Assembly: GCF_007992455.1 (NCBI RefSeq)
Contig: NZ_BKAH01000011.1
Span: forward strand, 1 to 64,000
DNA: 64,000 bases
Source: Microbacterium saccharophilum
Lineage (GTDB): Bacteria > Actinomycetota > Actinomycetes > Actinomycetales > Microbacteriaceae
Direction of reading: 5' to 3'
Part shown: piece by piece, positions 35,246 to 45,099 of the stretch
Layout of the letters: every line of letters begins with the position of its first letter
Position numbering within the stretch: the first letter of the stretch is position 1
Program-made: the position numbers and the translations under genes
Notes under the pieces: model-generated
What the model saw: the letters and a program-made list of their open reading frames with translations, nothing else
Database searches by the model: none
Told to the model about the DNA's origin: nothing

Positions 35246-36256
35246 CTACGCCGACGGCGACGCCGACGGCGCCGGCACCGGCGGGGTCAGCACGAGCGTG
35301 CGGCCGAGCTTCGCGCGGCGGAACATGAGCTCCACGGCGCCGACATACGCGGCGATGACGATCGCCGACCAGAAGAAGCTCGCAAGGCCGGGCGAGGAAT
35401 CGTTCACGTCGCCGAGCCCCGCGAGTGCGAGCAGGAACGCCAGCAGGTTGTTGACGACGTGCAGCGCGATGGCGGCCTCGAGCCCTCCGGTCCGCCACGT
35501 GAGCCAGCCCGCGGCGATCGCGAAGATCCCCACGCTCACCTGCCCCAGCGGGTCGTAGAGGTGACCGAGGACGAAGAGCGGCACCGGCAGCAGGATCGCG
35601 AACGCCGGATGCCGCAGCCACCGCCCGATGGCCTGCTGCAGGTAGCCGCGGAAGACGTACTCCTCCGCCGCGGCCTGCAGCGGGATGAGCAGCAGCAGCA
35701 CGGCGAGGGTCGCCCACAGCGCCGGGTTCTCCTGCGGCGGCACGACGCCGCCGCCGTCCCCCGCCTCGGCGGGCAGGAGCGCGGAAAGGCCGCTCAGCGC
35801 CAGGGAGATGACGATCGCGACGGCGCCGCACAGCAGCATCCACCGCCAGCGCAGCCGCCCCGCGGCGGACGAGACGAGCCCCACCCGGCGGCCGTTGACG
35901 ATGAGGGATGCCAGGACGTACGCCGGGAGCATCAGCACGATGGTGCCGAGGGTGAGGGCGATGAGGAACGGGTCGGTCAGATCGAAGGCGATGCCCTGGC
36001 CGAGGGTCAGGATGCGCTCGGCGAACGCCGGGTCGGCGAGGGAGACCGCGATGAGGGCGACGAGCACGATGCCCAGCAGCGCCGCGTAGAACGCGATGCC
36101 GAGGATGCCGACGACGAGCGGCGTCCACCAGGCGCTCCGGCGCCGCGCGAACACGAGCCGGTGGAACGCGAGCCCGCCGGTGAGCGCATCGACGGGAAGC
36201 GGGGCGGGAGCGGGCGCGGGGCGGAGAGCCGGCGGCGCGGGGGTGGGCGTCGTCAT
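35246..36256 (-). CDS. CPBP family intramembrane glutamic endopeptidase
   Basis: This 336-residue membrane protein has a Pro/Ala-rich N-terminus and about eight hydrophobic segments. The CPBP (Rce1/ABI) motifs are E198-E199-Y-V-F-R203, H232 in the PLFVLGHLYD segment, and H266-V-V-N-N270. Glu and His activate water for cleavage within the membrane. In bacteria these proteases are linked to bacteriocin self-protection or processing of membrane peptides; no such gene is adjacent, so the role here is open. The start is ATG 36256. It is convergent with the XPB helicase gene across the 64-bp repeats. Confidence 0.9.
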   Translation of the reverse strand: MTTPTPAPPALRPAPAPAPLPVDALTGGLAFHRLVFARRRSAWWTPLVVGILGIAFYAALLGIVLVALIAVSLADPAFAERILTLGQGIAFDLTDPFLIALTLGTIVLMLPAYVLASLIVNGRRVGLVSSAAGRLRWRWMLLCGAVAIVISLALSGLSALLPAEAGDGGGVVPPQENPALWATLAVLLLLIPLQAAAEEYVFRGYLQQAIGRWLRHPAFAILLPVPLFVLGHLYDPLGQVSVGIFAIAAGWLTWRTGGLEAAIALHVVNNLLAFLLALAGLGDVNDSSPGLASFFWSAIVIAAYVGAVELMFRRAKLGRTLVLTPPVPAPSASPSA

Positions 36257-36299
36257 GCCTCCATCTTCGCCGATCCGGACGGAGGGACGGCGAGCGGGT

Positions 36300-37214
36300 T
36301 CAGTCGGCTCCACCCGCCCGGCGCAACCAGTCCACGGCGAGGGCCGCGACGGCGTCCGGGGCGTCATCCGTGACGAAGTGGGCGGCGTCCGGGATGAAGG
36401 CCAGTTCGAAGCGCTCGGCGTAGCGGTCGTGGTCGCGGCACATGCCGCGCACGACCGGCTCGGTGAACGGCCGGTCCTCTTGCCCGAACGCCAGCAGGGT
36501 CGGCGGCTGCAGGCGCATCCGCTTGTAGTGGGTGCCCATCAGCCGGGGCAGCTCGGGGCCGATCATCCCGAGGACGACCTTGCGGGTAGCCCGCGCCACC
36601 TCGGGCCGCTGCTCCACACGCAGGTAGCTATCCAGCGTCGCTTCCGACATCGGATGCACCGCCCACGGCGGCCCGAGGGTCCAGCGCAGCGACTGCCGAT
36701 GCCCGCCCCACAGCATCCGGGGGTACACGCGGAACGCCGGCAGCATCCGCGGCGTGAACCGCATGAAGCCCGGCGGGACCGACATCTGCACGAGCGTGCG
36801 CACCCGTGCCGGATGCGCGTAGGCCAGGTGCATCCCGGTCACCGCCCCCAGATCATGGGTTATGACGTGGGCGCGGTCGATCCCGAGCACCTCCATCAGT
36901 GCGATGAGGTCGTGCATGCGCGTCTCGTGGCCGATGCGCGGGTCGTCCGCCTCCGTCCAGCCCGCACCCCGCAGGTCGGGGCAGATCACGCGGTACCCCT
37001 GCGCCGCGATCGCGGGGGCGATGTCGCGCCATTGCCACCAGTGCTCCGGGAAGCCGTGCAGGAGCAGGACGGGCGGTCCCTCCCCGACCGTGGCGACGTG
37101 GGTGCGGAGCCCCGGCGTCTCGACGATCGTGTGGGCGAAGCCCGGCGCGGCCGGCAGCGGCGGGCTCCAGATCGTGGTGTCGGCGGCCGGCCCGCCGGCG
37201 TGTGGCGTGTCCAT
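36300..37214 (-). CDS. Alpha/beta hydrolase, epoxide hydrolase-like
   Basis: This 304-residue alpha/beta hydrolase has the oxyanion motif HGFPEHWWQWR (53-63), typical of soluble epoxide hydrolases. The nucleophile elbow is ITHDLGAVTG, with Asp121 rather than Ser as nucleophile. The general-base His is in PDAAHFVTDD. It would open epoxide rings, or less likely dehalogenate alkanes; the substrate is unknown. The start is ATG 37214. It is divergent from a TetR gene with a 14-bp palindrome between the two, so it is probably that repressor's target, induced by its substrate. Confidence 0.9.
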   Translation of the reverse strand: MDTPHAGGPAADTTIWSPPLPAAPGFAHTIVETPGLRTHVATVGEGPPVLLLHGFPEHWWQWRDIAPAIAAQGYRVICPDLRGAGWTEADDPRIGHETRMHDLIALMEVLGIDRAHVITHDLGAVTGMHLAYAHPARVRTLVQMSVPPGFMRFTPRMLPAFRVYPRMLWGGHRQSLRWTLGPPWAVHPMSEATLDSYLRVEQRPEVARATRKVVLGMIGPELPRLMGTHYKRMRLQPPTLLAFGQEDRPFTEPVVRGMCRDHDRYAERFELAFIPDAAHFVTDDAPDAVAALAVDWLRRAGGAD

Positions 37215-37225
37215 GCGGCGACGAT

Positions 37226-37239
37226 ACTACGTTCGTAGT
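37226..37239. promoter_or_regulatory. Palindromic operator between hydrolase and tetR genes
   Basis: ACTACG-TT-CGTAGT has perfect 6-bp arms and lies 12 bp before the hydrolase start and 26 bp before the tetR start. This is the expected site for autoregulation by the divergent TetR protein. Confidence 0.7.
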
Positions 37240-37265
37240 GCCCGCGTCGGCCGTAGGGTCGGAGC

Positions 37266-37817
37266 GTGACCGACACCCGCAGCCGCGCCCTCGACGCCGC
37301 CGTCACCCTCGTCGGCGAGCAGGGCATCCGCGCGCTCACGCACGCGCGCGTCGACGAGCGCGCCGGGCTCCCCAAGGGATCGACGTCGAACTGGTTCCGC
37401 ACGCGCCACGCGCTCGTCGCCGGTGTCACCGCCTGGATCGCGGAGCGGGAGCGCGCCGACTTCGCCGCCGCTTCCGGCGACGCGCCGCGCGACGCGGACG
37501 AGCTCATCGACGCCTTCAGCGCGATGGTCGCGGCGGAGACCGGCCCGTTCGCATCCCGCAGCCGGGCCCGGTACGCCATGTTCCTCGAGGGGGCGGCCGA
37601 CCCGGAGCTGCTCGCCCCGCTGCTGGCGCAGCGTGCGGCGTTCGAAGAATGGATGCGGGCGCTCCTGGCCGGCATCGGGATCACGCCGGACCACGACCTC
37701 ACGCGGGCGACCATGGCGGGGCTGGAGGGCCTCGTCCTGCACCGGCTGACCGTGGATCCGAACGCCGAGATCCGCCCCGTCGTCGCCCGGATCGTGCGGG
37801 GCGCCAGGGTCCGCTGA
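37266..37817 (+). CDS. TetR family transcriptional regulator
   Basis: This 183-residue protein has an N-terminal helix-turn-helix (ALDAAVTLVGEQGIRALTHARVDE, then LPKGSTSNWFRTRHAL) and an all-helical ligand-binding domain. The recognition helix SNWFRTR is of the kind found in PaaX/YczG-like TetR members. It probably represses the divergent epoxide-hydrolase-like gene and itself through the palindrome at 37226-37239. The ligand is unknown. The start is ATG-like 37266, shortly after the operator. The two-component system genes follow in the same direction after 57 bp, but a shared function is unlikely. Confidence 0.9.
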   Translation: MTDTRSRALDAAVTLVGEQGIRALTHARVDERAGLPKGSTSNWFRTRHALVAGVTAWIAERERADFAAASGDAPRDADELIDAFSAMVAAETGPFASRSRARYAMFLEGAADPELLAPLLAQRAAFEEWMRALLAGIGITPDHDLTRATMAGLEGLVLHRLTVDPNAEIRPVVARIVRGARVR

Positions 37818-37874
37818 GCCCGGCGTACCGCCGATATCCAGCACACACATGAGATCCGGTGCCAGGATGGGGCT

Positions 37875-38567
37875 ATGACCGCAGCGCGCATCCTCGTCGT
37901 CGACGACGAGCCGAACATCCGGGACCTGCTGGTGACGAGCCTCCGCTTCGCCGGCTATCAGGTCCGCGCCGTCGCCAACGGGGCGCAGACGATCTCCGCC
38001 GTCCTGGAGGAGGAACCCGACCTCATCATCCTCGATGTCATGCTCCCCGACATGAACGGGTTCAGCGTGACCAAGCGGCTCCGCGGCGCCGGCTACACCG
38101 CACCCATCCTCTTCCTCACCGCGAAGGACGAGACCGAGGACAAGATCGAAGGTCTCAACGCCGGCGGCGACGATTACGTCACGAAGCCGTTCAGCCTCGA
38201 CGAGATCGTCGCCCGCATCGAGGCGATCCTCCGCCGGACGATGCAGGCCGACGAGGAGTCCACCATCCGCGCCGGCGAGCTGACGATGGACCAGGACACC
38301 CACGACGTCCTCGTCGGCGACGTGTCGATCGACCTGTCCCCCACCGAGTTCAAGCTGCTGCGCTACCTGATGCTGAACCCGAACCGGGTGCTCAGCAAGG
38401 CGCAGATCCTCGACCATGTCTGGGAGTACGACTTCAACGGGGACGCCGGGATCGTGGAGAGCTACATCTCCTACCTGCGCCGCAAGATCGACCCGTACTC
38501 GTCCGAGCCGCTCATCCAGACCAAGCGCGGATTCGGCTACATGCTGAAGGCCGGCAAGACCTCGTAG
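37875..38567 (+). CDS. OmpR-family response regulator
   Basis: This 230-residue protein has a receiver domain with phospho-acceptor D54 (IILDVMLPDMNG), acidic pocket D10-D11 and K104 (YVTKPF). The C-terminal winged helix shows LSPTEFKLLRYLMLNPNRV and a recognition region SYISYLRRKID. It is of the TcrA/MprA/PrrA style common in Actinobacteria. The sensor kinase gene follows after 16 bp, forming an operon. Target genes are not evident; the WXG100 gene lies downstream of the kinase. The start is ATG 37875. Confidence 0.94.
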   Translation: MTAARILVVDDEPNIRDLLVTSLRFAGYQVRAVANGAQTISAVLEEEPDLIILDVMLPDMNGFSVTKRLRGAGYTAPILFLTAKDETEDKIEGLNAGGDDYVTKPFSLDEIVARIEAILRRTMQADEESTIRAGELTMDQDTHDVLVGDVSIDLSPTEFKLLRYLMLNPNRVLSKAQILDHVWEYDFNGDAGIVESYISYLRRKIDPYSSEPLIQTKRGFGYMLKAGKTS

Positions 38568-38583
38568 GACCCGGGAGGCCCGG

Positions 38584-40338
38584 GTGGCCGCGCAGGAGAA
38601 GAAGACCGACCGGGTCACCGCATGGTGGCGCGGCATCAGCCTGCGCGCCAAGGTCACGGGCGTCACCGTCGCCGTCCTGACGATCGGCCTGTTCGCGTCC
38701 GGCATCGGGACGATGATCTTCCTCCGAAACGCCCAGGTCGCCGAGCGCGACCAGTCGCTGAGCCAGACCGTCACGACGGACCTCGCCAGCAGCCTGCTCG
38801 ACGTCGAGGTGGTCGACGGCGTCGCGCGGTTCGAGCGGCGCGACGCGTCGACGCTCAGCCCCTTCTTCATCGCCGTGTACGGCGCCGACGGCACCCTGCT
38901 CGCCACCGACGGGCCGTCCAGTGCCGTCTGGCCGGACTTCCCGGAGACCGTCGCGCTCGACGAGCCCCTCATGCGCGGCACGGCGCCCTTCGAGCTGACC
39001 TCCGAGGCGGGCACCGCGACCTTCCACGCGAGCGTCGACACGCTGCAGATCGCGGGCGCCCGCGAGCTCAACGTGCAGCTGCTCGCCCTGCCACTGGCCC
39101 CGGTCAATCAGACGGTCGCGAACTTCATCGGCATCTACACGGCGCTCGCGATCCTCACGATCCTGCTCGGGGCCCTCACGACGCGACTGCTCGTGACGTT
39201 GACCTTCCGCGGTCTCGGGCAGGTGGAGGCGACGGCCATGTCGATCGCGGCGGGCGACTTCACGCAGCGGATGACGGACATCACGCCCCGCACGGAGGTC
39301 GGTCGGCTGAAGACCGCGATCAATGCGATGCTCGACCGGGTCGATCAGGCCCTCGGACAGCGGGACGCCTCGGTGCAGCAGATGCGCCGCTTCATCGGCG
39401 ACGCCAGCCATGAACTGCGGACGCCGCTGGTCACGGTCCGCGGATACGCCGAGCTGTACCGGATGGGGGCGATCTCGGGGCCGGAGCAGACCGCCCAGTC
39501 GATGGAGCGCATCGAGAAGGAGGCGATCCGGATGGGCGTGCTCGTCGAGGACCTCCTCGCACTCGCGCGACTGGACGAGCGTCGCGACCTCGTCGTGACC
39601 GCCGTGGATCTCCGCCCTATCGCGCAGGATGCCGTGCTGGACGCCCGAGTGACCGCCCCGGAGCGGGAGGTCACCTTCGTCGACACGACGGCCCTGCCGG
39701 AGCGTGAGACGAAGGATGCCGTGCCGACGGGGCCGGCGGCGGCCGGCGGGCCGGCAGGCGCGACGCGGCGGCCGAACGCTGCCCGGACGGGCGCGCCGTT
39801 CTCCCTGCTCCGTCGGCGACCCCGGCCAGGCAGCGCGGCCGAGCTGGCGGGGTCCGGCGCGGCGCTCAGTGAGCCCACCCCCCTGCCGGACGCCCGCGAC
39901 GACGTCGCGCCCGTCGTGCTGGGCGATGAGAACCGCATCCGCCAGGTCGTCGCGAACCTGCTGGGCAACGCCCGCCGCTACACTCCGCCCGGGTCGCCGA
40001 TCGAGATCGCGGTCGGCCTCGATGCCCGCAACGGCATGGGATGGATCGCCGTGTGCGACCACGGCGAAGGCATCCCGGAGCAGATCCGCGACAAGATCTT
40101 CCAGCGCTTCTGGCGCGCCGACACGTCCCGCACGCGCGAGACCGGCGGCTCCGGGCTGGGCCTGTCCATCGTCGCCTCGATCGTCGACGCGCTGCACGGC
40201 TCGATCGCCGTCACCGAGACGCCCGGCGGCGGCGCGACCTTCCGCGTGTCCCTTCCCCTGGCCCAGGAGCGGAACCCGCAGGAGCACCTGCTCATCGAGA
40301 CGCAGCCGCTGCCCCGGATGCGGCCCGCCGAGCAGTAG
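38584..40338 (+). CDS. Sensor histidine kinase
   Basis: This 584-residue kinase has a first transmembrane helix at about residues 22-46, an extracytoplasmic sensor of about 125 residues and a second membrane helix (about 179-201). HAMP follows. The HisKA domain carries the phospho-acceptor H276 (DASHELRTPLVTVRGYAELY). The HATPase has its N-box in ENRIRQVVANLLGNARR, G1 DHGEGIPE, F-box and G2 GGSGLGLSIV. An unusual Pro/Gly/Ala-rich stretch of about 60 residues (about 380-440) lies inside the ATPase domain, before the N-box. It pairs with the response regulator 16 bp upstream. The start is GTG 38584. Confidence 0.94.
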   Translation: MAAQEKKTDRVTAWWRGISLRAKVTGVTVAVLTIGLFASGIGTMIFLRNAQVAERDQSLSQTVTTDLASSLLDVEVVDGVARFERRDASTLSPFFIAVYGADGTLLATDGPSSAVWPDFPETVALDEPLMRGTAPFELTSEAGTATFHASVDTLQIAGARELNVQLLALPLAPVNQTVANFIGIYTALAILTILLGALTTRLLVTLTFRGLGQVEATAMSIAAGDFTQRMTDITPRTEVGRLKTAINAMLDRVDQALGQRDASVQQMRRFIGDASHELRTPLVTVRGYAELYRMGAISGPEQTAQSMERIEKEAIRMGVLVEDLLALARLDERRDLVVTAVDLRPIAQDAVLDARVTAPEREVTFVDTTALPERETKDAVPTGPAAAGGPAGATRRPNAARTGAPFSLLRRRPRPGSAAELAGSGAALSEPTPLPDARDDVAPVVLGDENRIRQVVANLLGNARRYTPPGSPIEIAVGLDARNGMGWIAVCDHGEGIPEQIRDKIFQRFWRADTSRTRETGGSGLGLSIVASIVDALHGSIAVTETPGGGATFRVSLPLAQERNPQEHLLIETQPLPRMRPAEQ

Positions 40339-40459
40339 CGGGCGGCGCCTCCTCCCCAGCCAGCATCCCCGCGGCCCCGTCCCCCGGCATCCGCGCGCGT
40401 GCCCGTGGGTCGATGCGCGTGCGTACCGTGGCGGGCATCACCCCGTGAAGGAGCTCACC

Positions 40460-40747
40460 ATGGCCGTCTTCTCCGTCGACAGCGACGCCGTCCTCACCGC
40501 CACCTCCGCCGTCCGCGCCACGAGCGATCGCCTGCAGGGCGAGACGGCGGCGATGCTCGCCCAGCTCACTCAGCTGCAGGGATCGTGGACGGGTGCCGCC
40601 TCCGTCGCCTTCCAGGGGGTCGTGGAACGCTGGCGCGCCGCACAGCGCGATCTCGACGCCGCCCTCGCCGACATCAACGCCGCCCTGACCTCGGCGGGCA
40701 CGCAGTACGCGCAGACCGAGTCGTCGGCGGCGGGCCTCTTCCGGTGA
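40460..40747 (+). CDS. WXG100 family (ESAT-6-like) type VII secretion target
   Basis: This 95-residue helical hairpin protein has the WXG turn as W43-T-G45 and helices on either side. The length fits EsxA/EsxB-type proteins. It ends SSAAGLFR, without a clear YxxxD/E export signal. It would be secreted as a dimer by a type VII (ESX) machine, but no EccC, EccD or mycosin gene lies in this window, so it is an orphan here. The start ATG 40460 has AAGGAG upstream (GTGAAGGAGCTCACC). It follows the sensor kinase gene by 121 bp. Confidence 0.85.
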   Translation: MAVFSVDSDAVLTATSAVRATSDRLQGETAAMLAQLTQLQGSWTGAASVAFQGVVERWRAAQRDLDAALADINAALTSAGTQYAQTESSAAGLFR

Positions 40748-40750
40748 GCT

Positions 40751-40775
40751 GACCGGTGACCGGTGACCGGTGACC
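40751..40775. repeat. 7-bp tandem repeat (GACCGGT)3
   Basis: Three abutting copies of GACCGGT plus GACC follow directly on the WXG100 stop codon. No function is apparent. Confidence 0.85.
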
Positions 40776-40790
40776 CCGGCACGCAACGAC

Positions 40791-40820
40791 GAAGGGCCCC
40801 GACCGGAGTCGGGGCCCTTC
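40791..40820. terminator. Bidirectional hairpin between WXG100 and groEL genes
   Basis: GAAGGGCCCCGAC-CGGA-GTCGGGGCCCTTC has a perfect 13-bp stem between two convergent genes. It lacks a long T-run on either side, but its strength and position make it a terminator for both. Confidence 0.85.
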
Positions 40821-40840
40821 GCTGGATCAATCGCTGGGAC

Positions 40841-42493
<1,653 letters not shown>

Positions 42494-42496
42494 TCA

Positions 42497-42523
42497 TTAG
42501 CACTCGCTATCCGTGAGTGCTAA
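42497..42523. promoter_or_regulatory. CIRCE element (HrcA operator) of groEL
   Basis: TTAGCACTC-N9-GAGTGCTAA is an exact match to the CIRCE consensus. It lies 37 bp before the groEL start, giving heat-shock control by HrcA. Confidence 0.97.
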
Positions 42524-42570
42524 CCCATTCTGGCACTCGGCCATGGGGAGTGCAAGCTGCGCGGGACGCG

Positions 42571-43620
42571 TCAGCCGGTGACCGAGATGCTTCCGGAGGT
42601 CGGGACCAGCTCCACCCACGTGTTGCCGGGCGCCAGCCGGATCTCGCCGCCGGCGGCGTTCGTCAACGCGATCGGGGAGGTCTGGCTCTGCTTCGACCAG
42701 CGACCGCGGATGACGCTTCCGCCGGTGGAGACCCAGGCGTCGCCGCTGTCGACCATGACGGTGCGCGGCACGATGCCGTAGGACCAGTCGATCGCCACCT
42801 GCAGCACCACGACGTTGGTCGCCCGCAGCTGTGCGCCCGCCGCGTCGAGGTCGGCGCGGCCGTCCTGCGAACGGAGGTAGGCGGCCGAGCCGGCATCCCA
42901 TCGCCACGACCGTGCCGACACGGTCGAGAACCGCACGTCGATGCCGCCGGCGGCGGCGCCGAAGATCGGCGCGTGCCCGCGCGGGGCGAAGAGGAACTGC
43001 ACGGGCGGGGGCGCGATCGTGGCGTACTCCGCACGCAGCTCCCGCGCCTCGACGACCACGTTGTGCGGCGCCGTGTGCGACGTCGCACGGTACATGAACC
43101 GGTCGTCCGCACCGCCGTGGATAGCGTTGTGCACGTCGGTGTCCTGCATCATCGCGACGAAGCGCTCCTGCCCGCCGGAGTAGGCGGCGATCCCGCCGAA
43201 CGGCGCGATGATGTCGGGGTCCATGGGCCGGATGCTGCGGACCGGCCCGATCTCGTCGGGCACGTCGGAGTGCCAGACGGCGACGTAGCGCGTGATGCCG
43301 CCCTCGACGAGCTCTTCGAACACGATGTCGGTGTGCTCCAGGCCCCACTGCGGCCGGGCATCCGGGTGGTTGTCGATCTTGGCGGACAGCGCCGGCCCCA
43401 GGGCCGCGGCATCCTCGACGACGGTGCCCCGCAGCGGCGCGGTCTGGACGACGGGGACCGGTGTGGGAGTGGATGACGGCGTCGGCTCCGCGGAATGCGT
43501 GACGCGCGGCGTCGGCGGGGGCGCGGCGGCCGGGGTGGGCGCGCACGCGGAGAGGAGCAGACCCGCCGTCGCGAACGCCGCAGCGCCCGCGAGGCGAGCA
43601 CGACGGAGGTTCACGCCCAC
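42571..43620 (-). CDS. DUF3048 (YerB-like) lipoprotein
   Basis: This 349-residue protein has a lipoprotein signal peptide (lipobox LLSAC, Cys26) and a Pro/Thr-rich linker. The two DUF3048 domains follow: SAKIDNHPDARPQWGLEHTDIVFEE is the family signature, then GPVRSIRPMD and, near the end, RGRWSKQSQTSPIAL and GNTWVELVP. It should be anchored outside the membrane. B. subtilis YerB is the best-known relative, and its function is unknown. The start is GTG 43620 (a second GTG at 43614). It follows cspA by 29 bp on the same strand and stands before groEL; heat control would not extend to it. Confidence 0.9.
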   Translation of the reverse strand: MGVNLRRARLAGAAAFATAGLLLSACAPTPAAAPPPTPRVTHSAEPTPSSTPTPVPVVQTAPLRGTVVEDAAALGPALSAKIDNHPDARPQWGLEHTDIVFEELVEGGITRYVAVWHSDVPDEIGPVRSIRPMDPDIIAPFGGIAAYSGGQERFVAMMQDTDVHNAIHGGADDRFMYRATSHTAPHNVVVEARELRAEYATIAPPPVQFLFAPRGHAPIFGAAAGGIDVRFSTVSARSWRWDAGSAAYLRSQDGRADLDAAGAQLRATNVVVLQVAIDWSYGIVPRTVMVDSGDAWVSTGGSVIRGRWSKQSQTSPIALTNAAGGEIRLAPGNTWVELVPTSGSISVTG

Positions 43621-43649
43621 AGGCTACTGCGCGGCGGCCGCACCGGCGC

Positions 43650-43850
43650 TCAGACGGGCCGCACGGATTCGGCCTGCGGACCCTTCTGACCGGTGCCGAC
43701 CGTGAACTCGACCTTCTGGCCCTCTTCGAGGACACGGAAGCCGTTCATCTCGATGTTCGAGTAGTGCACGAACACATCCTGGCCGTCGACGACGGTGATG
43801 AAGCCGTAGCCCTTCTCTGCGTTGAACCATTTGACAGTGCCCTGGGTCAT
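43650..43850 (-). CDS. cspA: Cold shock protein CspA family
   Basis: This 66-residue single-domain cold-shock protein contains the RNP1 motif KGYGFITV and the RNP2 motif VFVHYSNI. It ends [10 protein letters not shown]. Length and sequence are those of the major actinobacterial Csp. It binds single-stranded RNA/DNA and melts structure. The start is ATG 43850. The 134 bp between it and the upstream LytR_C gene may contain a long regulatory leader, as many csp mRNAs have, but I could not define a structure. Confidence 0.95.
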   Translation of the reverse strand: MTQGTVKWFNAEKGYGFITVVDGQDVFVHYSNIEMNGFRVLEEGQKVEFTVGTGQKGPQAESVRPV

Positions 43851-43984
43851 GCGAATCTCCTGAAGCTGTGGGACCTCGCCATGCTAGCCACGCGGCCGCG
43901 GCCGGATCCCGGCATCCGGGAACTGTTGACCGCGCCGCATAGAACTGTTCACACGCGTGAAACACACGCCGCGCGCGGCGCCGA

Positions 43985-44560
43985 TCAGGGGGTCGGCGTG
44001 GAGTCGCCGGCGGCGCCGGCGCGATCGAGACCGATCACGACGGCGAGCTGGCGCGCGTCCGGGTCGTCGGCGGGCTGGTACGCGTCGTCGAGCACGAGCC
44101 GCGTCGCGCCGACGAGCTGAGCGACGCCGCGCGCGGCACCCTCGTCCTCGGCCGTCGGGTAGTACACCGTCGTCAGCTCGAAGTCGTCCGCGCCCGCCTC
44201 GCTGGCCAGCACGGCCTCGCCGGCCCAGCCCGCATCCAGGATCTCGTCGCGGACGAGATTGGCGAGGCCGCGCTCCCCCGTCGCGTTGAGCACGAGCACG
44301 GTGTAGCCGGTGTCGATCGTGGGCTCGGCCGTCGCGACGGGAGCCGGAGATCCGGACGGCGCCGGGAAGGGCACGACGCGGCCGGTGGCGACGAGGGTCC
44401 CGAAGATCCCGATGGCGATCAGGGCGACCGTGGCGACCGCGGACCAGAGGAGGACGAGCCCGCCGCGCAGCCGGGGGTTCTCCGCGCGGTGCGCGCCGAC
44501 GCGGCCGCGATCGACCGGGAGGTCATCGAAACGGTCCTTCGGGTCGGGCGTTTTCGGCAC
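43985..44560 (-). CDS. LytR C-terminal domain membrane protein
   Basis: This 191-residue protein has a charged cytoplasmic N-terminus (about 35 residues) and one transmembrane helix (LVLLWSAVATVALIAIGIFG). An extracytoplasmic LytR_C domain follows, with VLVLNATGERGLANLVRDEIL and a C-terminal LVLDDAY. The LytR_C domain accompanies LCP phosphotransferases in cell-wall polymer attachment, but here it is alone, as in Rv0431 of M. tuberculosis. It follows the DUF3263 gene by 9 bp, and the same pair occurs near groEL2 in mycobacteria. It is probably an envelope protein. The start is ATG 44560. Confidence 0.9.
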   Translation of the reverse strand: MPKTPDPKDRFDDLPVDRGRVGAHRAENPRLRGGLVLLWSAVATVALIAIGIFGTLVATGRVVPFPAPSGSPAPVATAEPTIDTGYTVLVLNATGERGLANLVRDEILDAGWAGEAVLASEAGADDFELTTVYYPTAEDEGAARGVAQLVGATRLVLDDAYQPADDPDARQLAVVIGLDRAGAAGDSTPTP

Positions 44561-44569
44561 CAGAGAATG

Positions 44570-44830
44570 CTACCGGGGGGATGCTGTGAGCACGGACGCC
44601 CGGGAGAGGCGAGCCCGCTCGCGGGCGTCGCGGAGGCGGCGCAGCCGGTGCACGAGCATCGGGTCGTGGGCCAGTGCGTCGGCGTCGTCGATGAGGCGGC
44701 CGAGGAGCTGGTAGTACCGCGCCGGGGTCAGACCGAGCTCGACGCGGACGGCCTCCTCCTTCGCGGCGCCGTGCCGCTGCCACCGCGCCTCGAACGCCAG
44801 CAGGTCGCGGTCGCGGTCGGAGAGGGGCAC
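44570..44830 (-). CDS. DUF3263 domain protein
   Basis: This 86-residue protein with DRDRDLLAFEARWQRHGAAK and GLTPARYYQLLGRLID is the standard DUF3263 sequence. The fold resembles a small helix-turn-helix protein, so DNA binding is possible. Members (such as Rv0430) lie beside LytR_C genes near groEL2. Function is not known. The start is ATG 44830 and the LytR_C gene starts 9 bp downstream, so the two are probably co-transcribed. The 269 bp upstream, to the end of the DUF2332 gene, contain no gene and no feature I can name. Confidence 0.9.
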   Translation of the reverse strand: MPLSDRDRDLLAFEARWQRHGAAKEEAVRVELGLTPARYYQLLGRLIDDADALAHDPMLVHRLRRLRDARERARLSRASVLTASPR

Positions 44831-45099
44831 GTCCTCACGCTAACCCGGAGGCTGCCCGCCGCCGCGGCGCCACACCCGGCTCGGCCGGATGCGGGGCGCT
44901 GTGGCGGCGTGGGACGTCGCGCTGCGCGCGGCGGGCACGCGGTCGCACTGCAAAACGCAGGGCCGAGTGTGACTCGTGGGGCGCGACTGGCTCACAAGCC
45001 CCACCGGTCACAACCGATCCTGCAGTTCGCTGCGAATCGCCGCCCAGCACGGCGGACATGACGCCACGGCCGCCCAGTCCCCCGCACGCCAGGGAAGGC

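Noticed and set aside
36300..37214. Haloalkane dehalogenase
   Set aside because: The Asp nucleophile would allow it, but HGFPEHWWQWR and overall length fit epoxide hydrolases better. I did not see the Trp halide-binding pattern clearly.
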